From: Caballeronia mineralivorans PML1(12)
GTDB lineage: Bacteria > Pseudomonadota > Gammaproteobacteria > Burkholderiales > Burkholderiaceae
Direction: 5' to 3'
DNA length: 64,000 bases
Assembly: GCF_001028175.1 (NCBI RefSeq)
Contig: NZ_AEJF01000245.1
Coordinates: 1-64,000, forward strand
Positions 1-9,437 of this stretch are shown piece after piece. Below the pieces are notes generated by a model. It did not search any database, was not told the DNA's origin, and saw nothing but the letters and a program-made list of their open reading frames with translations. The translations under genes and the position numbers were made by a program. The stretch's first letter is position 1. Each line of letters starts with the position of its first letter.

Positions 1-805
1 CCAGCAGGTCCATGGCGGCCTTTGTCGATGGATAAAGCGTACGGCCGTCGCTGGTGAACAGGTCGGTCAGGCGACGCCCCATGGCCTGGAGGCGCGCGGC
101 GAGCGTGGTGTCGCCATCGCGCGCGGCTTCAAAGAGCATTTGCCCGCCCTCGTCCCACATGTTCGGGAAGCAATCGATCACGCCATCCGCGCCCAGTTGC
201 ACCGCGGGGACGCCAAACACCGAGGACGGCCCGCAAAACACGCGCAAGCTTTCGTGCACGGCGAGGAAGGTGCCGTAGAAGTTGTTCCAGTCACCCGAGC
301 TTTCCTTGACGGCAACCACACGTTCAAGCTGGCCCAGACGCGCGACCAGCGTCGGTCTCAGGCAGTTCACCGCGTTGCCGGGAATGTTGTAGAGCATGAC
401 CGGCAAGCCGATGCGTGCGGTGACATCGGCGTAATGCGCGTGGATTTCGTCGTCGGTCAGTTTGATGAAGTAAGGCGGCAGGATCAGCGCGCCATCGCAA
501 CCCGCCTTTTCCGCCTGCAATGTCAGCGCAACCGTCTCTTCCACCCCGATCATTCCCGTCCCGGCGATCAACGTGCCGCGCGTGCCGATCACCGCTTTCG
601 AGCTCGCGAAAAGCCGGGCGCGCTCATCGGCGCTCATCGCCCAGAATTCACCGGTGCATCCGCCTACCACCACCCCCGTCGCACCCAAGGCGAGATGGCG
701 ATCAATCACATCGCCCAGTTCGCGTTCGTCGATCTTGCCGTTGTCGTCAAACGGTGTCGTGATGGCCGGCATGGCTCCGGACCAGCTCACACTATCTCTG
801 TTCAT
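1..805 (-). CDS. DapA/N-acetylneuraminate lyase family enzyme (3' end outside window)
   Basis: The visible 268 residues form a class I aldolase/dehydratase of the dihydrodipicolinate synthase family, a TIM barrel that uses a Schiff-base lysine. A GCTGE motif at residues 49-53 replaces the usual GTTGE, the catalytic tyrosine is in YNIPG (Tyr139), and the Schiff-base lysine is in VAVKESSGD (Lys167). The ATG at 803-805 opens the protein directly before the conserved AMPAITTPF strand. It is the last visible gene of a minus-strand set with a sugar-type ABC importer, 30 bp after the ATPase gene. That context favours a catabolic lyase or dehydratase acting on the imported sugar acid or amino acid, not lysine biosynthesis. 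The substrate cannot be read from sequence. The C-terminus lies beyond the window. Confidence 0.88.
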   Translation of the reverse strand, partial: MNRDSVSWSGAMPAITTPFDDNGKIDERELGDVIDRHLALGATGVVVGGCTGEFWAMSADERARLFASSKAVIGTRGTLIAGTGMIGVEETVALTLQAEKAGCDGALILPPYFIKLTDDEIHAHYADVTARIGLPVMLYNIPGNAVNCLRPTLVARLGQLERVVAVKESSGDWNNFYGTFLAVHESLRVFCGPSSVFGVPAVQLGADGVIDCFPNMWDEGGQMLFEAARDGDTTLAARLQAMGRRLTDLFTSDGRTLYPSTKAAMDLL

Positions 806-835
806 GCAAAAATCCCGTAGTCGTAAAAAAGTTGT

Positions 836-1963
836 TCAGGCCGCGTCGCGCGTGCGCTTGATCGACGTGACGTTCGTATCGTCACGGTTCTGGCGCAGGC
901 CGCTCTTGCGCGAGAACACGTGCACGCGCGCGAGCGCCACGTCGAACGGCACGTCCTGGCCAGCTCGAAGTTCGGCGGCAAGCGGCACGTCGCTCGCAAT
1001 GCGCGTACAGAGGGTCGCGCCGCCGCAATCCATCAGGACGATGGATTCATGTCCGGTCGGCTCGACCACCTTGATGCGCGCACTGTGGGTTCCCCGGCCA
1101 AGCACGATGTCCTCGGGCCGCAGGCCGATCGCTACCTCCCGGTCCGCATCCGTTTGAAGCGCTGAATGCGGCAAGCGCAGCGACAGCCCGCCCGCGCGCA
1201 CCGCAAAACCGTTGTCGTCGCGCTGCAGGTCGCCGTTGATCAGCGACATCGCCGGCGTGCCGATGAACCCGGCCACGAACTGGTTCGCCGGGCGGTAGTA
1301 GATTTCGTCGGGCGTGCCGAACTGCTGCAGCACGCCACCGCTCATCACGGCGATGCGCGTGGACATGGTCATCGCCTCGAGCTGGTCGTGCGTGACGTAG
1401 ACCGTTGTCGTGCCAATGCGCTGATGCAACTCAATCAGCTCGGCGCGCATGTGGGCACGCAGCTTGGCGTCTAGATTGGACAGCGGTTCGTCGAGCAGGA
1501 ACACCTTGGGCTTGCGGATCAGCGCACGTCCGAGCGCCACGCGTTGCTGCTGCCCGCCTGAAAGTTGTTTCGGCTTTCTCGCCAGCAACGGTTCGAGTTG
1601 CAGCAACTGCGCGATATGGGTCAGCATCGCCGGCCATTCGTGTTTCGGAATGCCGCGCTTCTTCAGCGGATAGACAATGTTCTCCGCTACCGTCAAATGC
1701 GGATAAAGCGCGTACGACTGGAACACCATCGCTATATCGCGCCTGGCCGGCGGCAGTTCATGTACTTCCTGCCCGCCTATATGAATCGTGCCGCTCGTCG
1801 GTTGTTCGAGGCCGGCGAGCATGCGCAGCGTGGTCGTTTTTCCACAGCCCGACGGCCCCAGCAGGCAGACGAACTCGCCATCGCGAATATCGAGGTCGAG
1901 CGACGGAATGGATACCGTGTCGCCGAAGACCTTGCGTACGTTCTTGAAACTTACTGCTGCCAT
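836..1963 (-). CDS. ABC importer ATPase, MalK/UgpC type
   Basis: This 375-residue ATPase energises a carbohydrate-type importer at the inner membrane. Walker A is GPSGCGKT (residues 36-43), the ABC signature is LSGGQQQR near residue 135, and Walker B with the D-loop is LLDEPLSNLD. The C-terminal third carries the MalK/UgpC regulatory (TOBE-like) region with the GLRPEDIVLG element. The length fits the family (about 360-375). The ATG at 1963 follows a GGAG and is the natural start for MAAVSFKNV. It lies 52 bp after the permease gene and belongs to the same operon. The substrate is unknown. Confidence 0.93.
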   Translation of the reverse strand: MAAVSFKNVRKVFGDTVSIPSLDLDIRDGEFVCLLGPSGCGKTTTLRMLAGLEQPTSGTIHIGGQEVHELPPARRDIAMVFQSYALYPHLTVAENIVYPLKKRGIPKHEWPAMLTHIAQLLQLEPLLARKPKQLSGGQQQRVALGRALIRKPKVFLLDEPLSNLDAKLRAHMRAELIELHQRIGTTTVYVTHDQLEAMTMSTRIAVMSGGVLQQFGTPDEIYYRPANQFVAGFIGTPAMSLINGDLQRDDNGFAVRAGGLSLRLPHSALQTDADREVAIGLRPEDIVLGRGTHSARIKVVEPTGHESIVLMDCGGATLCTRIASDVPLAAELRAGQDVPFDVALARVHVFSRKSGLRQNRDDTNVTSIKRTRDAA

Positions 1964-2015
1964 GGATCTGCTCCGGAATGCATGATCGTGATGTCGTGCC
2001 TGATGTCGTGAACGC

Positions 2016-2846
2016 TCATCCCTTCACGCCGCCCGCGCCGAAGCCGCTTGTCAGGTAGCGCTGGAGGAAAGCGAAGAAGAACAGCAGGGGGACGCTCATC
2101 ATCACGGAGGCCGCCATGAGCAGCGACCACTCGATGTTGAACGACGACACAAGCATGTTCATTACGCCCGTGGTGAGTGGACGGGTTTCGTCGGTGTTGA
2201 CCATGACAAGCGCGTACAGGTACTCGTTCCACGCAAGAATGAAAGTGAACAGCGCTGTCGAAATGATGCCGGGCAGCGCCTGCGGCAGGATCACGTCCAT
2301 GAATGCGCCGAGGCGGCTCGCCCCGTCCACCAGGGCTGCTGCTTCAAGGTCTTCCGGAATGCCCGCCATGAAAGAGCGCAGCAGCCACAGGGCGTACGGC
2401 AAGGCGAACGTGGCGTACGAGATGACGAGGCTCGTCAGCGTGTTCTCCAGACCGAGCTTCACCATCATCAGGTAAAGCGGGATGATCAGTACAACCGACG
2501 GCATCAGGTAAGTGCAAAGCACTGCGATGGCGATCGTCTCACGCCCGCGGTACTTGAAGCGCGCAAGACTGTAGCCGCCCAGAGTCGCAACGACCATCAC
2601 CACGACAGTCGTTGCCACCGACAGCACCACGGAGTTCCAGAAATAGCTGAGAAAAGGCGTGTCTTCCAGCAACCGCTCGTAGTGCTCGAACGTCACGTGC
2701 TCAGGCAGCAACTTGATCGGGAAGACAAACAATTCGCTTTGCGGCTTGATCGATGTGAGCACCATCCAGATCAGCGGGAACACCATCAGGATCACGATCG
2801 CCCAAGTGAGGATCGATGCGGGCAGGTTGGTTTTATCGGCTCGCAT
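2016..2846 (-). CDS. Carbohydrate ABC permease, MalG type
   Basis: A 276-residue inner-membrane permease with about six hydrophobic segments and the binding-protein-dependent transport loop (EAAxxDGA pattern seen as EAAALVDGASR) that docks onto the ATPase. The N-terminal segment TWAIVILMVFPLIWMVLTSIK and the ending FLQRYLTSGFGAGGVKG are typical of the MalG/UgpE family. Two ATGs are adjacent; the second (2846) has the better distance to GGAG, the first (2849) is possible. The gene starts inside the end of the upstream permease gene, so translation is probably coupled. Confidence 0.92.
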   Translation of the reverse strand: MRADKTNLPASILTWAIVILMVFPLIWMVLTSIKPQSELFVFPIKLLPEHVTFEHYERLLEDTPFLSYFWNSVVLSVATTVVVMVVATLGGYSLARFKYRGRETIAIAVLCTYLMPSVVLIIPLYLMMVKLGLENTLTSLVISYATFALPYALWLLRSFMAGIPEDLEAAALVDGASRLGAFMDVILPQALPGIISTALFTFILAWNEYLYALVMVNTDETRPLTTGVMNMLVSSFNIEWSLLMAASVMMSVPLLFFFAFLQRYLTSGFGAGGVKG

Positions 2847-3759
2847 CATGGCTCCTCGTGCGTTGCGAGCGGTAGAGATAAGCGGCCATCAGCACGCCCA
2901 TCACCACCATCATGCCGACCGCCGATGTGGACGCGGCCCCCATCTGGTTCAGCCCGAACGCCTGTTGATAGACAAGCAGCGGCACCGAGCGCGTCTGATT
3001 GACCGGACCTCCGCCGGTCATCAGGTACAGCAGGTCGAACTCCTTGAAGTCCCAGATGATGCGCAACAGGATCACTACGCCCAGCACTTCCTTCAGTTGC
3101 GGCAGCGTGACATCGAAGAAACGGCCGAACGGTCCGGCGCCATCCATGCGGGCGGCCTCGTAAAGCGATAAAGGAATGGTCTGCAAGCGCGCCAGCACCG
3201 CGATCACGACGAACGGAAAGTACTTCCATGTGCCGACCAGCACGATGCTGATCATTGCGTTCGGCATCTGCCCAAGCCAGTTGACCGGCGCGTCGACCAT
3301 GTGCAACTCCAGCAGCACCTGGTTCAGCAAGCCATAGAGGTCGTTGAAGAGCCAACGCCAGACCAGTACCGCCACGACGGTGGAGACGAAGTACGGAAAC
3401 AGCACGAGGCTGCGCGCCGCCGACCGGAACGTGATCTTTTCGTTCAGCAGCAGCGCCATGCCTACGCCGCAGAGAATCTGCAGGATGAGCGTCGAGGTCG
3501 TCCAGACAATCGTCACCCACAGTGAAAACCAGAAGGTGGGCGAGCCCAGCATGTCGCGATAATTGGCGAGACCCACGAAGGTGGATTGCTGCGTCGGCGT
3601 GTACACCGAGTTGAGCGAGAGCCACAGCGCGTAAAGCAGCGGATACACAATAGTTGCGATCAGCAGCAGCACCGCCGGAGCGATCAGCAGAATACCGAGC
3701 CGGCTGTAGGTCGACTCGAGGGATCGGATGCCCATGCCGGGCAATGAGGCTGTAGCCAT
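2833..3759 (-). CDS. Carbohydrate ABC permease, MalF/UgpA type
   Basis: A 308-residue permease with an N-terminal membrane segment (LLIAPAVLLLIATIVYPLLY) and the EAARMDGAGPFGRF docking loop near residue 200, as in MalF/UgpA proteins. It pairs with the next gene to form the membrane channel of the importer. An in-frame ATG 75 bp upstream exists, but the ATG at 3759 follows a purine-rich GGAAA and gives a normal family N-terminus. The 3' end overlaps the next permease gene by 14-17 bp. Confidence 0.92.
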   Translation of the reverse strand: MATASLPGMGIRSLESTYSRLGILLIAPAVLLLIATIVYPLLYALWLSLNSVYTPTQQSTFVGLANYRDMLGSPTFWFSLWVTIVWTTSTLILQILCGVGMALLLNEKITFRSAARSLVLFPYFVSTVVAVLVWRWLFNDLYGLLNQVLLELHMVDAPVNWLGQMPNAMISIVLVGTWKYFPFVVIAVLARLQTIPLSLYEAARMDGAGPFGRFFDVTLPQLKEVLGVVILLRIIWDFKEFDLLYLMTGGGPVNQTRSVPLLVYQQAFGLNQMGAASTSAVGMMVVMGVLMAAYLYRSQRTRSHDASR

Positions 3760-3862
3760 GCGTTTTTCCGTAACGTGTCCGTCCATGACTGTGTGAGCCA
3801 CGGACGATGAATGGCGTAGGAGCGCAACGAACACCGCCTGCCGGTCGCAGGCGGCATCGCGT

Positions 3863-5230
3863 TCAGGCTTTCATCAGCGATTCAAGCTTCTTTGCCGTTG
3901 CGCCGACCACGGGCTTGGGCGGCTCGTTGTTCAGTAAAACTCGCTGCACCATCTCGGCCAGCACATTGCTCGCGACAATCTCGTTAGCGCGCCGGTTGGG
4001 TTTGTGCGCCGGCGATTCGTAGCCGAGGTTGTGACCCGATGCAGCCGCAGCCGACATGAGTTCTACTTCCTTCGGATACTTTTTGATGATGGCGTTGCTG
4101 TTGTAGCGCGGGTCCGAGGCAATCGTCTTCAGCACCGGCAGCAGGTGTGCAGGCGCGCCGAGCAACTCGGAAATGTAGCCGGCAGGGTCGAAGAGGTATT
4201 CCGCGAACAATTTGGATGACGAAATGTTTTTGGCCTTCTTAGGAATAAAGACGCAGGGAAAGTCGTTATAGGTCCAGGCTGGCACCGACTTCGAGATCGT
4301 CGGGTAGGTCGCGCACGTTACCGAATCGGCAATGCCCGGGTTCTGCGTCGCAATATTGTCGAGCACGCGGCCGCCGTAGATACCAGTCGCCGTCGAACCG
4401 GAGACAAAGGCGGTCAAGCTCTCGCCCCAGCTATAGCCCGTGGCGCCGGGTGGACAGAATTCGCGCATCGACTTATAGAAGTCGAGTGCGTCGAGCGTCG
4501 CCTGACTGTCGATAGCAACCTGCAAATCCGGCGTGAATACCTGGCCGCCGGCCCGATGGATAAAACCGAGCATGATCAGCGACGTCATGCTGTTCAGGCC
4601 ATACGGTAGCGGTGCGCCGTAGATCCGCCCGCCCTGCATCTTCTTGCAGGCGGAGCGCAGTTCGTCCCATGTTTCCGGTACCTTGTCGACGCCGGCCTTT
4701 TGCATCAGGTCGCGTCGAATCCACATGACATCGGCCGCGGTATTCGCCAGGCCCGTGGCGCACAGCTTGCCGTCGGCGGTCTTGAACACATCGTTCGCAT
4801 TCGGATAGTACTTGTCGAGGCCCACGGCTACGGCGACGTCGTCGACGGGTTCGACCAGGCCATCAGCGAAATACGTCTGAGCCGCATACGACGGCAGGTG
4901 CGTGATGATGTCCGGCGCCTGGTTCGCCGCGAACGCCGCGGCCAGCTGCGCGGGATAGCCCTCGTCGGACGTGGCTTCGAACACCACCTTGATGCCCGGA
5001 TGCGCCGCCATGAAACCGGCGATCTGCGCCTTATAAGCCTTGAGCTGGTCCGGCGCGGCTTGCGTCGACCACCAGCGTAACGTGATGGGCTCCACCCCGA
5101 AGGCGCTGCGGCCGAATGGCAAGCCAGCCACCGTCGCCGATACGCCAGCCGATGCGGCCAACTTGAGCAGGCGGCGCCGCTTTGCCGAATGACCTACTGA
5201 CTCTCCTCCGCCATCCTCGTTAAACGTCAT
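3863..5230 (-). CDS. Extracellular sugar-type solute-binding protein, Tat signal
   Basis: A 455-residue family-1 solute-binding protein that should capture the substrate in the periplasm and deliver it to the two permeases downstream. The N-terminus has a twin-arginine-like signal (KRRRLLKLAASAG, residues about 17-29) followed by a hydrophobic stretch, so export folded through Tat is likely. The mature part begins with ITLRWWSTQ and includes the PDIITHLPSY pattern typical of the group. It is the first gene of the operon; the 388 bp upstream should hold the promoter. The ligand is not identifiable by reading. Confidence 0.9.
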   Translation of the reverse strand: MTFNEDGGGESVGHSAKRRRLLKLAASAGVSATVAGLPFGRSAFGVEPITLRWWSTQAAPDQLKAYKAQIAGFMAAHPGIKVVFEATSDEGYPAQLAAAFAANQAPDIITHLPSYAAQTYFADGLVEPVDDVAVAVGLDKYYPNANDVFKTADGKLCATGLANTAADVMWIRRDLMQKAGVDKVPETWDELRSACKKMQGGRIYGAPLPYGLNSMTSLIMLGFIHRAGGQVFTPDLQVAIDSQATLDALDFYKSMREFCPPGATGYSWGESLTAFVSGSTATGIYGGRVLDNIATQNPGIADSVTCATYPTISKSVPAWTYNDFPCVFIPKKAKNISSSKLFAEYLFDPAGYISELLGAPAHLLPVLKTIASDPRYNSNAIIKKYPKEVELMSAAAASGHNLGYESPAHKPNRRANEIVASNVLAEMVQRVLLNNEPPKPVVGATAKKLESLMKA

Positions 5231-5618
5231 GCCACACTACCCCCGTTAATTTAGTGCGCCAGTCGCACCGATGTTCGTATTTATACCCCACCATAAATTG
5301 AGAAACAATGAGTATTAGATCAACATCGGTGATTCTGGAATGAATTTCCGCATCTTATGAATTTATGTACGCAGTGCGCACATATAAGTTAGTTGATTTT
5401 TTTGGAGTCCGCTGCAAGGCGCAAAACCAGGCGAGCCCGCTCAAATGCGAAGCACTGTTCAACTGTCGCGCGCGCGTCCATTGGGGCGCCAGGAGATACG
5501 GCGAGTAAGTGGGCTTCCCGCTCGCGCAGGTCTCCGTCTTTTGCGAGCGAGCGGGGAATAGCTAACCGGCATCTCTAGCAGAAGGGTTCACGAACATGCA
5601 ATTGCACTGGGACGCTGC
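5231..5618. other. Intergenic region between divergent genes
   Basis: No convincing gene is seen. The half next to the transporter operon is AT-rich (about 5260-5400) and is the likely promoter region of the solute-binding-protein operon. A short open frame at 5393-5578 has arginine/serine-rich composition without recognisable motifs and is not called. Confidence 0.5.
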
Positions 5619-6320
5619 TTGACGGCTGGAACTCATAGCCGGTTTTCTGAGCTGAAACAAAATGAGCTGGCCCTAGTTCAAGCCCGCGACCGTGCGATGC
5701 AAGAGGCCCAGACAGACGCGTTAACTTGTCTCGCCAATCGCAGGCGCGCGTTGTCGTACCTGGAGCATGCGATTTCCACGTCTGTCTGTTCGAATCTGCC
5801 ACTCGCAGTCGCATTGATTGATTTGGACCGTTTTAAGTCGATTAACGATTGTTATGGCCACTCAGCGCGCGACGCAGTGTTGAAAGACTTTGCAGATGCA
5901 AGCCGCAATGCCGTACGCAGGTCAAACCTCGTCGGCAGGATAGGCGGGGAAGAGTTCGTGGTTGTTCTACCAGGGGCGTCTGCTGACGACGCCTCTGATG
6001 TGGTCGAACGGCTGAGGCGCGAAGTGTCCGACCGCCGGGTTCGCACAAACGCGGGGGCGTTAGTTGGCTATTCGTTCTCTGCCGGCGTCTGCGAGCTTTG
6101 CGCTGCCGACGACTCCGAAGCTGCCCTGTGTCGAGCCGACAGGGCGTTGTACGCCGCGAAGCGCGCCGGCAGGAACTGCGTCATGATTTCCAAACTGCCA
6201 GAGGCACCCATCGATATTTGCGCGGGAAGCGATGAAACGCGCGCTCGGTCACGCAGATGGCGGCCCTTGGCTCTGCACGCTTCCAAGCGCCCCGGGCGCC
6301 GAGCGTCACCGATGCGCTGA
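5619..6320 (+). CDS. Short GGDEF diguanylate cyclase
   Basis: A 233-residue protein that is essentially one GGDEF domain, making cyclic di-GMP from GTP. Visible are DALTCLANRR (start of the domain), DLDRFKSINDCYGH (metal-binding Asp), RIGGEEFVVVLPGA with an intact GGEEF active site, and YSFSAGVCEL. A product-inhibition RxxD site is not obvious. The frame opens with TTG at 5619; no ATG fits, and an in-frame stop lies at 5559. No sensor domain is seen, only about 30 residues of probable helix before the domain, so the gene may have lost its 5' part. It stands alone. Confidence 0.75.
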   Translation: MTAGTHSRFSELKQNELALVQARDRAMQEAQTDALTCLANRRRALSYLEHAISTSVCSNLPLAVALIDLDRFKSINDCYGHSARDAVLKDFADASRNAVRRSNLVGRIGGEEFVVVLPGASADDASDVVERLRREVSDRRVRTNAGALVGYSFSAGVCELCAADDSEAALCRADRALYAAKRAGRNCVMISKLPEAPIDICAGSDETRARSRRWRPLALHASKRPGRRASPMR

Positions 6321-6662
6321 ACCTCGGTTCAGACGTGAAGTCCTCGTGGCTGCATAAATTTGACCGGCGAGTGCGAAGCGGGCATGCGTGCAGCCCGTAA
6401 TACGGCGAGCTTCGTCTTCACGCTCCTCCTCGTTGGCGAAGGATTTGACCAACATGCCTTTGCGCCCTCATGTTTAGCAACATCGCGTAAACACTGGTTC
6501 TGAAAGTAGGCCGTTTCCCGCAGAATCGACACCCACGCGACCGAGCGATAGGTGGACTGTCACACATAGGTAACGTCTTCCTGTGAAAGTGATTTCACCT
6601 TGGTCCGAACACGTAAGACACCTTCGCAACGACGAAGGGTAAAAATCTGGGAGACACGTCAC
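6321..6662. other. Non-coding stretch
   Basis: Nothing recognisable was found in either strand. Short open frames here have no ribosome binding site or motif. Confidence 0.4.
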
Positions 6663-6857
6663 ATGGAAACGGTTGTTTCGACATCGCATCAAGGATACCG
6701 CCCCATCGCCAGCGCATGCCCCGTGCGCTGCGGTCTCCACGCCGCCGACCTCGCCACCGAGAAGCCGGAAGGTACGCTCAAAGCTTTCATTGCATTGGAC
6801 TATTTCTTCGACCGTGCCCACGCATTGACCTACGCGACCCGCGCGGGACGCATTTAA
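6663..6857 (+). CDS. Small hypothetical protein (64 aa)
   Basis: I do not recognise this protein. The ATG at 6663 follows GGGAG at a good distance. The product begins METVVSTSHQGYRP, has two cysteines at about residues 20 and 24 (CPVRC), and ends in a predicted helix (ALDYFFDRAHALTYATRAG). The frame continues upstream, but the ribosome binding site supports this start. It precedes another small unknown gene by 72 bp, so the two may form a unit. Function is unknown. Confidence 0.45.
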   Translation: METVVSTSHQGYRPIASACPVRCGLHAADLATEKPEGTLKAFIALDYFFDRAHALTYATRAGRI

Positions 6858-6929
6858 GTCGGCACGCGGAGACAAGAACCTCGCCGAGCCTCAGCTCTCG
6901 ATATCAGTACGTGAACGAACGGAGACCGC

Positions 6930-7265
6930 ATGCGCGAAGTGCCAGTCATTGAACCCGAGTTGTACACGCAAACAAATCCGACGCTGCGCTTTCTCGCGCG
7001 GGACTCAAAGGACCCCATCATTGCCCTGGTCTATTGGCTGGGTGTGACAAGCCCTTCACGCGAGCCTAGCTTCTACGACGCGATGCAAAGGTTCGGTCCG
7101 CTGATGCAGTTGATTCTTCCGGACGAATGCCCCGGTGTATTTGTGAACCGGAGCGCTGTGCTCCGTGCGCAAGACTTGGGACTTGTAAAACGTCTCATCT
7201 TTAAAGACTGGTCATCGCTCGACGTCCGCTATACCGGACCATGTAGTGACCTCTACTTTACGTAG
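6930..7265 (+). CDS. Hypothetical protein (111 aa)
   Basis: Unrecognised. The ATG at 6930 follows GGAG in a good position. The protein is soluble in appearance, with a hydrophobic centre (DPIIALVYWLGV) and no signal peptide or membrane segment. Composition and codon use look protein-like. It lies between the small gene at 6663 and a minus-strand HTH gene. No function can be assigned. Confidence 0.5.
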   Translation: MREVPVIEPELYTQTNPTLRFLARDSKDPIIALVYWLGVTSPSREPSFYDAMQRFGPLMQLILPDECPGVFVNRSAVLRAQDLGLVKRLIFKDWSSLDVRYTGPCSDLYFT

Positions 7266-7500
7266 ACGCAACCCTTGCGACATCGGCGCATTAAAAAAGT
7301 GGAAGTTAAGTTATCCTATGAATATACGAACACGCACTTAATTGTCCGTTTGGTTGACGATGCAGCGGGATGTCGAAGCCGCCCGCGAATTCCAATGCAA
7401 GCACCACGATGGAATTGCTAGCCGAACATCAGGCGGAGTCGACGCAACGTGGCGGCGTTGCCTGCCAATCGCTCGCTAGATTGTTAGCGGCCCTTCGAAT

Positions 7501-7845
7501 TTAGCTTGTTCCAGCGCATAGCCACCTGACGTCCACTCTGAGAATGTCCGAAAGTTTGTGGCAGTGTTCAGCACCCGGAGTCATAACCCCGGCTCTCCAA
7601 AGAGTAACATCGCACTCCGGTACGGCAAGCAGGCGTGCTAGCCGACCAGACGTTATCTTCGCCCGCTTGATGGTCATATCAAGTCGTGCTGCGAACGCGC
7701 GCTTAGCACTGGACGTTTTGAGGTTGTCTGGAAATTTTGCATCTGCATTCAGCGGAGACCTCATAGCATATACGCGATTGGCTGATTCATTGACGACGAA
7801 GTTTACATGCATCCAGCCCGAGGTCCCCGTGACGCCCATGAACAA
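7501..7845 (-). CDS. Putative XRE-type DNA-binding protein
   Basis: Up to 114 residues. The C-terminal half (from about residue 50) has a helix-turn-helix pattern of Cro/C1 type: IKRAKITSGRLARLLAVPECDVTLWRAGVMTPGAEH, then a last helix LSDILRVDVRWLCAG resembling the end of XRE domains. The start is uncertain: the longest frame begins at 7845, a methionine at 7764 would give an 87-residue protein, and neither has a strong ribosome binding site. It is isolated, so its targets are unknown. Confidence 0.5.
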   Translation of the reverse strand: MFMGVTGTSGWMHVNFVVNESANRVYAMRSPLNADAKFPDNLKTSSAKRAFAARLDMTIKRAKITSGRLARLLAVPECDVTLWRAGVMTPGAEHCHKLSDILRVDVRWLCAGTS

Positions 7846-8084
7846 TCGTCTCCGTAATCGGCGACTTTAAGAAGATTATTTCTGCTCGCTATTCATTTGA
7901 GTTTGTTGACAGCGACTCACAGAGCCATTGGCAAAATTCGCCCGCAAATGATAGGGCCGACCTTTTGAACGAAAACGCGCTTTCGAGACTGGTTGCGCAG
8001 TTCTATGCTTAGACGTATTCGGGTGCCGAGTAGGCTTTCGGCGACGGGGATCTCCCATGAACATGCACCGTCGAGGCTCAGACA

Positions 8085-9437
8085 ATGACCAATACACGTG
8101 TTGGCCCCCTGCAGCGACTTGCAGCGACATTGCGCGACCAGCGGGAAATGCTCACCAACCGTTGGATAAAATCCGAGCTACGTGATGCCCGCATCGGACA
8201 CTGCGATGCGCTTACGTATGAACAGCTGGCCGACCATATTCCGGTCATTCTCGACGAAATATGTTATTTGCTCGAGTCGGAACACCTGAACGATGTGGAG
8301 GTGGCTATCGAGCGCGATGCGAGGAAACACGGTCATTGGCGCTGGAAGCAAGATTATCGACTGGACGAACTGATTCGCGAATTGGACTTGTTTCGCCGCG
8401 TTCTGACCGCAGCCATCGCCGGCTTTGCGAAAGACAATCATGACTTCACCCGGAGTCAAGAGACCCACGCGCGGGATTTGGTCGATGACGCCGTAAACCT
8501 TGTCATGCTGGCTTCTGTCCACCAACTCGTCGGCGAGCAAGAAAGAAAAGTCGGCGAATACACCAGCCTGCTTGAGGAAGCGAATCGCGAACTCGCTTCG
8601 CAGCGCGAGTTGCTAGCCAACGTATATCAGTCGCGGCAGCTGGCCGCGCGTAGCGTTGTGCACGAACTGCGCAATTTCCTGAATGTTTTTGAAACATCGC
8701 TCGATCTGGTCAGGGCGCGTCCCGCAAAGGTGGACACCGCGCTGACCGTGGCCAGCCGACAAATTGCCGACATGAAGCTACTGGTCGACCAGTTGTTCGA
8801 GTATTCGGTCGTCTTGAGTGAAAATCAGGTGCCTGTAGTTGAACGGTTCGAACTCCGGGCTTTGTACGACGAACTGGTGTTAGCGCATCGAGTGGGCGCC
8901 GAAGCCAAGGGCCTTCACTTACGCTCCGAGTTTGATTCGAGCCTGGATTTCGTAACCTTGAATCGATTGAGAGTCAAACAAATTGCAGTGAACCTAATTT
9001 CCAATGCTATGAAGTACACGCAATCCGGCGAGATAGGTTTTGCGCTAGTGAAACTCGGCGCTGACCGCTGGTGTCTGCGCGTGTCTGACACCGGCGAGGG
9101 CATCTCTTTGGAAGACCAAGAGCGAGTATTCGGTGAATTGGAGCGCGCGGCCGGAGACGAAATACCCGGCGCAGGATTGGGGCTGGCGATTGTTAAAGAA
9201 CTCGTGTGGTCTTTAAGCGGCGAGATTTGGGTTGTGTCGGAAAAAGGAAAAGGAAGCGTGTTCGAAATAAGGTTGCCATTTCATTTGCCCCAGCAGCCTG
9301 GTTGCGACGAATCGCCATCTGTTGCGAGTTGTCTGAACCGGGCAGTCTCAAAGGTCGGCGCCGCGGGGGAACGTACCTCAGCGAACCCTTGTGCCCTGTT
9401 ACTCAAGCGAAACCAAGATATATCGGGCGAAATCTGA
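8085..9437 (+). CDS. Soluble sensor histidine kinase with RsbRD-like N-terminus
   Basis: A 450-residue kinase without membrane segments. Residues about 10-150 resemble the RsbRD N-terminal domain (helical, with LTNRWIKSEL and HWRWKQDYRLDELIREL). The dimerisation/phosphoacceptor helix is RSVVHELRNFLNVF (His near 199). The ATPase domain shows the N box NLISNAMKYT, G1 DTGEGIS, and G2 GAGLGLAIVKEL. The ATG at 8085 follows GAGG. The protein runs about 40 residues past the kinase core. A response regulator gene lies about 500 bp downstream on the opposite strand and may be its partner. Confidence 0.85.
   Translation: MTNTRVGPLQRLAATLRDQREMLTNRWIKSELRDARIGHCDALTYEQLADHIPVILDEICYLLESEHLNDVEVAIERDARKHGHWRWKQDYRLDELIRELDLFRRVLTAAIAGFAKDNHDFTRSQETHARDLVDDAVNLVMLASVHQLVGEQERKVGEYTSLLEEANRELASQRELLANVYQSRQLAARSVVHELRNFLNVFETSLDLVRARPAKVDTALTVASRQIADMKLLVDQLFEYSVVLSENQVPVVERFELRALYDELVLAHRVGAEAKGLHLRSEFDSSLDFVTLNRLRVKQIAVNLISNAMKYTQSGEIGFALVKLGADRWCLRVSDTGEGISLEDQERVFGELERAAGDEIPGAGLGLAIVKELVWSLSGEIWVVSEKGKGSVFEIRLPFHLPQQPGCDESPSVASCLNRAVSKVGAAGERTSANPCALLLKRNQDISGEI

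Noticed and set aside
140-820. Long plus-strand open frame over the DapA-family gene
   Set aside because: It is the antisense shadow of a clear DapA-type protein on the minus strand, with no motifs of its own.
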